From assembly GCF_014280935.1 (NCBI RefSeq), contig NZ_JACLZI010000061.1, positions 173,907-237,906 on the forward strand: a stretch of 64,000 nucleotides of DNA. The letters are read 5' to 3'. Numbering within the stretch: position 1 is the stretch's first letter; each line of letters begins with the position of its first letter. The stretch comes from Aquibacillus kalidii (lineage in GTDB: Bacteria > Bacillota > Bacilli > Bacillales > Amphibacillaceae). The position numbers and the translations under genes are program-made. Positions 1 to 9,000 of the stretch are shown one piece after another. A model generated the notes under the pieces. The model was given only the letters and a program-made list of their open reading frames with translations. It searched no databases and was not told the origin of the DNA.

Positions 1-560
1 CTCCATGCAAATGCCCATGCAAGTCTCGTACCTGTAACAAAATAAGGAATAGAGGCAGGGAATACAACTCGGATAAACAAATCAATTCCTTTAGACCCCA
101 TCGTTTGCGCTGCTCTAATATAAAGGGGTGATACATTTTTGATTCCTGTTCGAACATTTAATGCCATTACAAATGTACCGCCTAAGACAACGACAAAGAT
201 AACTGCTTTATCATTTAGTCCGAACCACATCATCGCAAGTGGCAACCAGACAATACTTGGTACACTTTGAAAAGCTAAAAGCATCGAACCAATTGTGTCG
301 TCCGCTGTCTTCGATTTTGCGATTAAAACCCCTATTCCAGTACCGATTACTAAGGCAATCACTAAACCGATTGCAAGTCTTCTAAAGCTTGCAACTAAAT
401 CGTAAATTAATGTCATGTTTTGAATGCCATCAAATAAAGCAATTGCAACATTAGTAGGTGATGGGAGGATGAGCTCTGCCCATAACCCCATTCTCGAGCC
501 TAATTCCCATAAGCCTAAGATAACAACAATAAATATAAATCTTTTAACGACTGGCTTCAT
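1..560 (-). CDS. ABC transporter permease, SsuC/TauC type (3' end outside window)
   Basis: Reading leftward from the ATG at 558-560, the translation is a hydrophobic BPD-type permease with an N-terminal membrane segment and a sequence of the form LPSPTNVAIALFDG, typical of nitrate/sulfonate/taurine permeases. The EAA-like loop region (RAAQTMGSKGIDLFIRVVFP) is present, and the gene runs off the left edge. Its start overlaps the end of the ATPase gene by 17 bases, so the two are translated from one message. The S-box riboswitch upstream of the ATPase argues for a sulfur-containing substrate (sulfonate or a methionine-related compound). The substrate itself is inferred; the family's nitrate and pyrimidine-precursor members cannot be excluded from sequence. 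Confidence 0.85.
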   Translation of the reverse strand, partial: MKPVVKRFIFIVVILGLWELGSRMGLWAELILPSPTNVAIALFDGIQNMTLIYDLVASFRRLAIGLVIALVIGTGIGVLIAKSKTADDTIGSMLLAFQSVPSIVWLPLAMMWFGLNDKAVIFVVVLGGTFVMALNVRTGIKNVSPLYIRAAQTMGSKGIDLFIRVVFPASIPYFVTGTRLAWAFAW

Positions 561-1332
561 GGCTTAATTCCTCACTAACTACTTTATCTATTTCTTTTTT
601 CAAATAACGCATAATTTTTTCTTCAATCGCAAGCATTTCTTCTTTGTGTTGATCTCTCGGACGTGGTAGGTCTACTTTAATATCTGTTAACACAATTCCA
701 GGACGTGTACCCATTACAATAATTCGATCTGAGAGCTTTATAGATTCCGAGATACTGTGCGTCACAAACAATATTGTCTTTTTTGTTTCTAACCAAATGT
801 CCTCTAACTGTCCATGTAATCGAGTTCGCGTTTGTTCGTCTAAAGCACCAAACGGTTCATCCATTAATAATGTTTCTGGGTTCATCGCTAGTGCTCTGGC
901 GATAGCAACCCGCTGCTGCATTCCACCGGACAATTCATGTGGATAATGGTTTAAGTAATTACCGAGTTGAACCATCTGTAGATACTTCTTTGCTTGTGCC
1001 TCAGCTTCTTCTTTTGCCATTTCTTTTTTTAAAGGAAACATCACGTTTTCAAGGACATTAATCCAAGGAAAAAGTGCTGCTTGTTGAAAGACCATACCAC
1101 GGTCTTTCCCTGGCTTTTTAACAGTTGTTCCATCCACTATGATGTCACCACTTGTAGCCTCAGTTAATCCAGCAACAATCGATAGAAGCGTAGATTTACC
1201 ACAACCAGAAGGTCCCAGAATCGAAACAAATTCACCCTTTTCAATTTGTAGGTCTATATCCTTTAGTACGGTTGTTGGTTTCTCGTCTTTATCTAAAAAC
1301 TGTTTATTTAATTGATTTATAGATACAAACAT
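544..1332 (-). CDS. ABC transporter ATPase, SsuB/TauB type
   Basis: This 262-residue ATPase energises import through the adjacent permease. Visible motifs are Walker A GPSGCGKS at 40-47, the signature LSGG at 134-137, Walker B LLMDEP at 155-160 and the switch His in FVTHS. The MVFQQAALFPW segment around residue 80 is typical of the SsuB/TauB/NrtD group. It is the first gene after an S-box riboswitch on the same strand, so expression should rise when S-adenosylmethionine is low. The substrate-binding protein is not in the window and presumably lies beyond the permease. Assignment as a sulfonate-type importer rests on family plus riboswitch. Confidence 0.9.
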   Translation of the reverse strand: MFVSINQLNKQFLDKDEKPTTVLKDIDLQIEKGEFVSILGPSGCGKSTLLSIVAGLTEATSGDIIVDGTTVKKPGKDRGMVFQQAALFPWINVLENVMFPLKKEMAKEEAEAQAKKYLQMVQLGNYLNHYPHELSGGMQQRVAIARALAMNPETLLMDEPFGALDEQTRTRLHGQLEDIWLETKKTILFVTHSISESIKLSDRIIVMGTRPGIVLTDIKVDLPRPRDQHKEEMLAIEEKIMRYLKKEIDKVVSEELSHEASR

Positions 1333-1423
1333 CGTTTATCACACCTATTCGTATAATTCTTATCAAATTAATCGGAATTAAACCGAGGGAAATTCACAAA
1401 TTGGTTCAAGGTCCGCTAAGTCG

Positions 1424-1456
1424 CAAAAAAAGACCCTATCCAATAAGAAGGTCCTG
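1424..1456 (-). terminator. Terminator of the S-box leader
   Basis: Downstream of the aptamer on the minus strand, a GACC/GGTC stem with neighbouring bases is followed by a run of seven T residues. This is the expected expression platform. The stem is modest and other pairings are possible. Confidence 0.65.
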
Positions 1457-1474
1457 AATTTAATCACTAATCTT

Positions 1475-1558
1475 CTTATCTATTACTAGAATTAGCACCA
1501 TGCTTTAGCTGGTTGCTGAGGTGTCATTGGGCTAGATCCCTTAACCTCTCTTGATAAG
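1475..1558 (-). promoter_or_regulatory. SAM-I (S-box) riboswitch aptamer
   Basis: On the minus strand the sequence begins CTTATCAAGAGAGG and contains the conserved blocks GATCTAGCCC, ATGACACCTCAGCAACC and a closing GATAAG that pairs with the opening CTTATC (P1). These are hallmarks of the S-box class. It sits in the leader of the ABC ATPase/permease operon and is expected to stop transcription when SAM is abundant. Confidence 0.92.
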
Positions 1559-1843
1559 TTTATGGAAATAAATTATAAGCTTTATAAACTATAACGTAAA
1601 ATGACAGATAATTCAAGGGGAAAACTAATTTTAATGTATGGCTATTCTGATAAGCCAATCTCTTATAACCCTGTAAAACGATTGTATTTTTAAAATCATG
1701 GATATAGAACAATCTACTTGTAAAGTATGTAATGGAATTGTAAAAGTGTATATATTTTGAACATTAGTTAATGAATGACGTATCTAACTTTAGATATGTT
1801 AAACTTTTAACATGTCTAAATAATAATCTAGAGGTGTATATAA

Positions 1844-3235
1844 ATGGAGACCGTTTTAGTTATAGGTGGCGGTATTACAGGGTTATCAGCTGCACATGAA
1901 TTAGATAAATGGAAAAAGCAAAATGCCAGTGATATCAGACTCATGCTTGTTGAAGCGAATAAATTGCTTGGAGGTAAAATTCATACTGAAAAACAAAAGG
2001 GTTTTGTGATGGAAACGGGAGCAGATTCCATTGTTGCTCGAAAAGAAAATGTAATTCCATTCATCGAGGAACTAGGCCTAGAATCAGAAGTCGTGTACAA
2101 TGCCTCGGGTAGTTCATATCTATATATCGATGGCGAATTAAAACAAATACCGACAGATGCTGTGTTTGGTATTCCAGCTGGTCTAGAGTCTCTAGTTAAT
2201 AGTACGCTCGTATCAGCTGAAGGAAAAGTGGCTGCATTAAAGGATTATTACACACCAAATGACTCCTTTACAAAAAAAGATTCGGTAGGCTCCTTTTTGG
2301 AACATTTCCTTGGGAAAGAACTAGTAGAAAAGCAGATTGCACCTGTACTTTCGGGAGTATATTCTGGATCTCTTCATGATTTGACGATAGGCGCGACGCT
2401 ACCATATTTATTAGATTATAAAAAGGAATATGGAAGCATAATGAAAGGCGTAGAAGCAAATATGGAAAGGTTCAGAAGCGGTGGTGACAAAAAGTTTATT
2501 TCCTTCCAGGGTGGAATGAGTATATTAATCGATACGTTGGAAAAGAAATTAGCCAACGATGTTGATATTTTAAAAGGCGTAAAAGCAACGAGTATTCTAA
2601 AAAAAGAAAACGGGTACCAAGTAACCTTTGATAACGGGGAAATAGTGAAGGCACAACATATTATTTTAAGCATTCCAGATGAAGTAGCAGCAGATTTGTT
2701 TGAAGATAATCAGCTTCAAGCAAAATTTGAACCGTTTAAGAGTAGCTCGCTCATAAGTATTTACTTAGGTTATAACGTTCCAGATTCCGTGCTTCCAACT
2801 AATGGAACAGGTTTTATTACGGCTAGTAGTGATGAAGTTGTCTGTAATGCGTGCACGTGGACGAGTAAAAAGTGGGAGCATACATCGGATGAGAGTAACT
2901 TACTCGTGCGTCTTTTTTATAAAAGTAACCTTCCGATCTTTGAAAAAATGAAATTCATGTCAGAAGAAGAGCTTTTTAACTTTGCTCGTGGGGATATTAA
3001 GAAGGCACTAGGATTAGAAGTAGATCCAGTAATAAGTGAAGTAACAAATTGGTCAGATAATATGCCTAACTATCAAAAGGAGCATGCAGATGTTGTTCAG
3101 GATTTGGAAGCTGAATTGGAAACCAATTATCCCGGAATTTATATCGCGGGTTGCTCATACTATGGAGTTGGTATCCCTGATTGTATTAAAAACGGAAAGG
3201 TTACTGCGGAAAGGCTAATAAAAGACATGCATTAA
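1844..3235 (+). CDS. hemY: Coproporphyrinogen III / protoporphyrinogen oxidase
   Basis: A 463-residue FAD-dependent oxidase of the HemY (CgoX) family, which in Gram-positive bacteria oxidises coproporphyrinogen III to coproporphyrin III late in heme synthesis. The dinucleotide-binding motif GGGITG lies at 8-13. The family's ETGADS block is near residue 55, and the C-terminal FAD segment IYIAGCSYYGVGIPDCIKNG is near the end. Length matches the family. The ATG follows GAGGTG with good spacing. It is not next to hemE/hemH here. GalU follows after 68 bases, so the pair may be co-transcribed, though no metabolic link is obvious. Confidence 0.92.
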   Translation: METVLVIGGGITGLSAAHELDKWKKQNASDIRLMLVEANKLLGGKIHTEKQKGFVMETGADSIVARKENVIPFIEELGLESEVVYNASGSSYLYIDGELKQIPTDAVFGIPAGLESLVNSTLVSAEGKVAALKDYYTPNDSFTKKDSVGSFLEHFLGKELVEKQIAPVLSGVYSGSLHDLTIGATLPYLLDYKKEYGSIMKGVEANMERFRSGGDKKFISFQGGMSILIDTLEKKLANDVDILKGVKATSILKKENGYQVTFDNGEIVKAQHIILSIPDEVAADLFEDNQLQAKFEPFKSSSLISIYLGYNVPDSVLPTNGTGFITASSDEVVCNACTWTSKKWEHTSDESNLLVRLFYKSNLPIFEKMKFMSEEELFNFARGDIKKALGLEVDPVISEVTNWSDNMPNYQKEHADVVQDLEAELETNYPGIYIAGCSYYGVGIPDCIKNGKVTAERLIKDMH

Positions 3236-3303
3236 ATACTGTTCATTCCAGTCCCGGAGTCGTATGATTAAAGGTAGTTATCAACGAATGGAGGAAATTC
3301 AGA

Positions 3304-4176
3304 ATGGTAAAGAAAGTTAAAAAAGCAATTATTCCAGCTGCTGGGTTAGGGACAAGGTTTCTTCCTGCTACGAAAGCAATGCCGAAAGAAATGTTACCAA
3401 TTGTGGATAAACCAACTATTCAGTACATTGTTGAAGAAGCAGTGGCTTCTGGGATTGAGGATATCATAATCGTAACCGGAAAAGGAAAGCGAGCAATTGA
3501 AGATCATTTTGATGCAGCACCTGAATTAGAAAGAAATTTAGCTGAAAAAGGAAAGCTCGATTTACTGGCCAAAGTTCATCATTCATCCGTTTTGGCTGAT
3601 ATTCATTATATTAGACAAAAAGAGCCAAAAGGTTTAGGTCATGCTGTCTGGTGTGCTCGTAATTTCATCGGGGACGAGCCTTTCGCCGTTTTACTTGGGG
3701 ATGATTTAGTACAGAGTCAGGTTCCAGCTCTGAAGCAGATCATTAACCAATATGAGGAGACGGAATCCTCGGTTATTGGTGTTCAAGAAGTAGAGTATTC
3801 GGAAACACATCGATATGGAATTATTGATCCGGGAGAAAATGTTGGCCGTAGATACCAAGTCAACCATTTCGTGGAGAAGCCAAAACAAGGAACAGCTCCA
3901 TCTAATTTGGCGATAACAGGTCGTTATGTCTTCACACCAGAAATATTTGGCTTTTTAGATAAACAGCAAATTGGTGCAGGTGGAGAAATTCAACTAACGG
4001 ATGCCATCCAAATGCTTAATCAGATTCAAAACGTTTATGCGTATAACTTTGAGGGCGATCGTTATGATGTTGGGGAAAAGCTAGGGTTTGTTAGAACGAC
4101 GATTGAATTTGCACTTAAGGATAAAGCTATTGGTGAAGAAGTACAACGAATAATAAATGAGTTATCAAAAAAGTGA
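3304..4176 (+). CDS. galU: UTP-glucose-1-phosphate uridylyltransferase
   Basis: This 290-residue nucleotidyltransferase makes UDP-glucose from UTP and glucose-1-phosphate, feeding wall teichoic acid glycosylation, glycolipids and exopolysaccharide. The family signature [19 protein letters not shown] is at residues 14-32, with LGDD (metal/nucleotide site) near 138 and VEKP near 195. Its length equals typical GtaB/GalU. The start ATG follows GGAGG. It is followed by a strong intrinsic terminator. Bacilli often have several paralogues (gtaB, yngB, ytdA), so the exact orthologue is not settled. Confidence 0.93.
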   Translation: MVKKVKKAIIPAAGLGTRFLPATKAMPKEMLPIVDKPTIQYIVEEAVASGIEDIIIVTGKGKRAIEDHFDAAPELERNLAEKGKLDLLAKVHHSSVLADIHYIRQKEPKGLGHAVWCARNFIGDEPFAVLLGDDLVQSQVPALKQIINQYEETESSVIGVQEVEYSETHRYGIIDPGENVGRRYQVNHFVEKPKQGTAPSNLAITGRYVFTPEIFGFLDKQQIGAGGEIQLTDAIQMLNQIQNVYAYNFEGDRYDVGEKLGFVRTTIEFALKDKAIGEEVQRIINELSKK

Positions 4177-4191
4177 ATAAGATGTTTGCTC

Positions 4192-4226
4192 AAAAGGATT
4201 TCCGAAATACTAGGGAATCCTTTTTA
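4192..4226 (+). terminator. Intrinsic terminator after galU
   Basis: The arms AAAAGGATT and AATCCTTTT form a near-perfect stem around a short loop, ending in a T run 15 bases after the galU stop. Confidence 0.85.
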
Positions 4227-4399
4227 TTTATACAAACAGTACTAAAATTACTATTACGAACAAAAAGACGATCATTAGCACTATTTGACTACCTCCCTAT
4301 TAGAAAATTAACCGTAATTTCCTATTTCATCTATTTGTAAAAAGATGTAAGTTTAACATAGGTGTGTTTTGACGCTAAAGTATTTGTAAAAGTAGGTGA

Positions 4400-4723
4400 A
4401 TGAAATTGGGAATTAACGTTAGTGCCGCAAAATATCAAGCAAATTCCATCCATAGAAACGCTGATCAATTAAGAGGTGTGAAAACTAAATTAAATGGTTT
4501 TCTGCAAAATGTTAATCATGGATGGAAAGCGGATGAGATAACTTATATTAATGCTGCAGTTAGTAAAATTAACAGTGAGATTAGCAGACTTTCTTCTGAA
4601 TTAGATTCTGTTGGATCCGACATTGTTTCAACTGCTTATGAAATAAAGCGAGAGGAAGAAGCAAGAGAACGTGCAAGGTTGGAGCGCCTTGAAAGATTAA
4701 GAGAGATGAAGCAAGCTGACTAG
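4400..4723 (+). CDS. WXG100-like helical protein, probable T7SS partner
   Basis: A 107-residue, almost wholly alpha-helical protein with a single Trp at position 42 (HGWKADE) between two long helices, the layout of WXG100-superfamily helical hairpins. The C-terminus is a highly charged helix rich in Glu and Arg (REEEARERARLERLERL). Such proteins are small partners that pair with LXG-type T7SS substrates. The short gene that follows begins with its own AAGGAGG site and looks like the residue of a second partner or toxin. The start is the ATG at 4400 after a weak AGGTGA site. A specific subfamily is not claimed. Confidence 0.6.
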   Translation: MKLGINVSAAKYQANSIHRNADQLRGVKTKLNGFLQNVNHGWKADEITYINAAVSKINSEISRLSSELDSVGSDIVSTAYEIKREEEARERARLERLERLREMKQAD

Positions 4724-4736
4724 AAGGAGGATTTTC

Positions 4737-4892
4737 TTGGGTGAAATAGATATAAAAGTCGATTATATTTATAATATAATTACACAGTTTCCTTCTACAT
4801 ACAACACCATTCCCAACGTAGAAAATCACCTCGAATCAATCAGAAACCAAGTTGACTGGAATTTTTCGCGGTTACTATGTTTGGAGGCTTAA
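4737..4892 (+). pseudogene. Short ORF after the WXG-like gene, probable truncated T7SS gene
   Basis: A TTG start 5 bases after AGAAGGAGG opens a 51-codon frame beginning LGEIDIKVDYIYNIITQFPS. The start context is strong, and the tight coupling to the preceding gene resembles the second small helical gene of LXG clusters, but the frame ends early. A second hydrophobic frame (ATG at 4877) overlaps its end. I interpret this as the surviving 5' end of a deleted gene. It could also be a genuine small protein. Confidence 0.35.
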
Positions 4893-5091
4893 TTGGTCAA
4901 ACGCTTGGAAATTTTGGGTGTAACTTAGATTTATACATTGCGTTACTTTTCTGTGTAGGACTCCAATACGGAATTGCAATGGTTGGCCTGAGTTTTTCCT
5001 CATTTCCTATTGCAAATTCAGATTCAAATCTTTCATTGTAGAAATGCCTGAGAGTTGGAAAAATCGCAAAATTAACTAAACAATCAAACAA

Positions 5092-5137
5092 AAACTCTTT
5101 TCAACTACCAATCCGGAGTTTGAAAAGAGTTTTTTTA
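5092..5137. terminator. Bidirectional-looking terminator
   Basis: The arms AACTCTTTTCAAA and TTTGAAAAGAGTT are perfectly complementary, separated by about 14 bases and followed by a T run. It ends the remnant module that starts at 4400. Confidence 0.85.
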
Positions 5138-5735
5138 ATAGTTATACATAATCACCTATATTCAAGTATATCGAACTCGAGACTTTTAACAGATGTAAAA
5201 TAAGTATATATCCTCATGAAATGTATTTAACCGTATTAACTATGGTGACAATAGCCCCCTTCACATTTAAAAACTAGAACTTTTTACCTGTTTATAAAGG
5301 AATAAAATTAACTAATTTTACCTATTCATTTCAAATGGTATAAGATGTAAATTTGTTTTAGGCTGTTTTCCATTATTTTCATAACTATATATATTTTTTA
5401 ACTTCAACGATTTGATGAATTTAATAGTATTGTGTCGACTTTAATCAGACAATACAGAAACCTCATGTATTTTATCCCCAATAGTAAATTAGTAATGTTT
5501 TACCATACAAAAATGAGAAATCAGGGGATGTAAATAATGAACATTAAACGATGTCCATGTACTTCAAAATGTCATTAGTACGATAGTCAAGTTCGATGGG
5601 ATTTACAGTACAGGTTGATAAAATCAATACCATAAATTAATCCACAGAATACACTTTTTATGTTCAGCAAAATGCTGTAGTTAATATAGACAAGGATTTA
5701 GAGGGAATACATAAGGTTCTAAAGCTTGTGTAAAA
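5138..5735. other. Intergenic stretch without a recognisable gene
   Basis: About 600 bases of AT-rich DNA with stop codons in all frames. A ribosome-site-like AGGGGATG precedes an ATG at 5537 whose frame stops after 13 codons. This may be the decayed 5' end of the pseudogene that follows. No RNA gene or repeat was recognised. Confidence 0.5.
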
Positions 5736-6000
5736 GTTCAGTAACTCTCCTTAACAGAACCCTTTTTAAATATTTATTTTGATGTTTACGGTGATGGAAT
5801 CATAGGTGTCAATGCTCCAATCTATAGTATTGATAATGTGATTTCCATATGTCTGTTTGGCGATTTAGAAAAAGATACAGAGGTTGGTTTTCGATTATTA
5901 ATTGATTACATGGATGAGCAAAATCTTAAACAAGTAACACCAATGTTTCCTGTTGTCTCAGGGGACGAATCTTTTTAATATGTATTTCTTAAGACTGGGG
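5736..6000 (+). pseudogene. Decayed gene resembling DUF5085-type proteins of LXG loci
   Basis: From about 5770 one frame reads FDVYGDGIIGVNAPIYS, then ICLFGDLEKDTEVGFRLL and TPMFPVVSGDESF, stops at TAA, and continues in the same frame as YVFLKTGVKPIQ. From memory, the pattern of a short beta-rich body with a late 'SGD-(D/E)-x-x-QYVF(V/I)K-GV' block matches DUF5085-type proteins found beside LXG toxins. Here a CAA-to-TAA change is the simplest explanation for the stop. Upstream frames are also broken. Family assignment is from memory and needs a profile search. Confidence 0.4.
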
Positions 6001-6062
6001 TTAAGCCAATCCAGTAAACATAACCAAAGGGTAACCTAAGTTTAGGATTTCGCAGGGGAGCG

Positions 6063-9000
6063 ATGAAATTGATATTAACGTTATTTGATCAAGGTAAAGC
6101 ACTAAATTTGGTTTTACCTGAAACAATTACTGGTAGATACATACTTACGACCGTTGATGATAAGGAGCAGTCTGTAGACTTGATGGCAATAGAAGCAGAG
6201 GACGGAGTTTGGTATTTAAAATCAAACAAAACTGCTTTTTTAAAAACGACAGACAACCAAATCTTAATTAATACAGCGATAAAGCCTTATCAAACATACA
6301 CAATATTTAGGGATAATCAATCAGCCCCTGCACTATTATATGTAGAGCCTTCAGGTACTCAGGACAGAAATGAGTACACTAAGCATTATGTTACTTCCAA
6401 TAGTATAAAAATAGGTCGTGCTAAGGATTCCCAGATTTGTTTTGCAAATAAACTAGTATCTAGTTCTCACTGTGTAATTGAATTCAATCAAAATGCAGCT
6501 GTAATCAAAGATTTACATAGTGCAAATGGGACCTATGTTAATGGTGAGCGAATTGAGGAAAAGGAGTTAATCGTCGGCGACGTTATCTATCTAATGGGTT
6601 TGAAAATTATTTATAATGGTAGACTTCTCTCTCTAAATAATCCAGATTTATCTGTTTTTTTAGATAAACATGCCTTTCAACCTTACCAACCTGAAGAACC
6701 GGTTATGGAAGATGAGGACGAGTTAGATGACTTTAATGTGGAAGAAGAAACAAAGGATTTATTTTATCGTTCCCCACGATTTAAGCGTGATATCGAAAAT
6801 ACTGAAATCAAGATTGATCCTCCTCCGCAACAAAATAACATGGAGGAGACTCCATTAATGTTGATGCTAGGTCCATCTATTACGATGGGGATGGCTTCTT
6901 TATTTACTGGTTTATTTACTTTACAAAATGTAATGCGAACTAATGGCGATATTATGTATGCTCTACCGACGCTGATGATGTCTTTAAGTATGTTACTTGG
7001 GACAGTGTTATGGCCTATTCTTACGAAGAAGCATGAGAAGAAAAAGAAAAAAGAAAATGAAAAAATAAGACAAGAAAAATATAAAAAGTACTTAGAAGAT
7101 ATGAAAGTTGTCATTGAGGAGGAATGTAGGCACCAAAGTGAAATACTCCATGAAAATCATATTCCACTTAATGATTGTATTAACAGAATTCGCATCCGTG
7201 ATCGAAATTTATGGGAAAGAGTAATTGGACAGAATGATTTCTTGAAATTGAGACTCGGCATAGGCGATGTCCCTTTAAATGCGGAAATTAAGTTTCCGGA
7301 GAAGAAATTCTCATTAGATGACGACAATCTTCAAGATGAACTATATAAATTAGCTGATACACCAAAGACATTAAAGGATGTTCCAGTTACGCTTTCCTTA
7401 ATTGAAGAGCCGATTACGGGAATTATTGGTAAACGGAAATTAGTTCAAGACATGGTTAAAGGGCTAATTTTTCAATTGACAGCCTTACATAGTTACGACG
7501 AGTTAAAACTAGTATTTATTTATGATAAAGATGAACAAGATGTATGGCAATTTCTGAGATGGCTACCTCATGTATGGGATGAGGGAAAAGCAGTCCGTTT
7601 TGTTGCGTCCGATGCTAATGAAGTGAAGGAGTTATCAGCTTATCTGGAAAAAGAGATAAGCCGTAGATCTGAATTTGATGGAAACGAGTTAGGGGAACTA
7701 ACCCAACATTATGTGGTCTTTTCTATGAACAAAGCACTGGCATCAAAGGCAGAAATGATCAATCTATTATTAAAAGAAAAGAAAAATATCGGTTTTAGTT
7801 TACTAACGTTATATGACGAGTTGAAGGATCTACCAAAAGAATCGACGATGGTTGTCGAATTAAACGACGAAACATCAAAAATTTATGACAAAGACGATAT
7901 CACAGGTCAATTTACTGCGTTTGATGTGGATGTGTACATGCCAGAGGATGCAACTGATTTAGCGGTTCAACTTGCGAACATCCAGCTATCTAGTTCTGTG
8001 GAAGAGTACACATTACCTGAGATGCTTACCTTTTTAGAAATGTTTGGTGTCGGTAAAATTGAACACTTAAATGCACTTACACGATGGAAAGAAAATAATC
8101 CTACCTTGACGATCGAAACTCCAATTGGTGTCCGCACCTCTGGCGAATTGTTTAAACTGGACCTTCATGAGAAATACCATGGTCCTCATGGTTTAATTGC
8201 CGGTATGACAGGTTCAGGTAAGAGTGAATTTATTATGACGTTTATTTTGTCACTTGCCGTTAATTACCACCCAGACGAAGTTTCGTTTATTTTAATAGAT
8301 TATAAGGGTGGTGGGATGGCCAATGCATTCCATGAACTACCTCACCTGGCTGGAACGATTACTAACTTGGACGGTGCAGCAGTCAAGCGATCGCTAATCT
8401 CGATCCAAAGTGAACTAAAACGTCGCCAAGCAATTTTTAGTGAAACTAGTAGACGTATAAACGAGAGTAATATTGACATATACAAGTACCAGAAACTTTA
8501 TCGAGAAGGTGTAGTTACTGAACCGTTACAGCATTTGTTCATGATTTCAGATGAGTTTGCTGAGTTAAAAACACAGCAACCAGAATTCATGGATCAATTA
8601 GTTTCTGCTGCGAGGATTGGTCGAAGCCTTGGTGTGCACCTTATTCTTGCTACACAAAAGCCTTCCGGTGTTGTTGATGATCAAATTTGGAGTAACAGTA
8701 AATTTCGTATTAGTTTAAAAGTACAAGAGAAGGCTGACAGCATGGAGGTTATTAAACGACCTGATGCTGCTGAGCTCTCAACAACTGGACGCTTTTACTT
8801 GCAGGTCGGTTATAACGAAGTATTTGAACTTGGTCAGTCTGCCTGGGGTGGAGCACCATATTATCCAACTGACAAGGTGGAAAAGTCTAAGGATGATAGT
8901 GTAGTTGTGATCGATAACTTGGGTCGCGTTATTAAAAATGCGCGATTAGAGAAGCACACAAAGGTAAAAAATCCACCAAAACAGCTTGATGAAGTAACCA

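Noticed and set aside
4877..5041. 54-codon hydrophobic frame (MFGGLIGQTLGN...)
   Set aside because: No ribosome site, overlaps the preceding short ORF in another frame, and lies in remnant DNA. Coding status not supportable.
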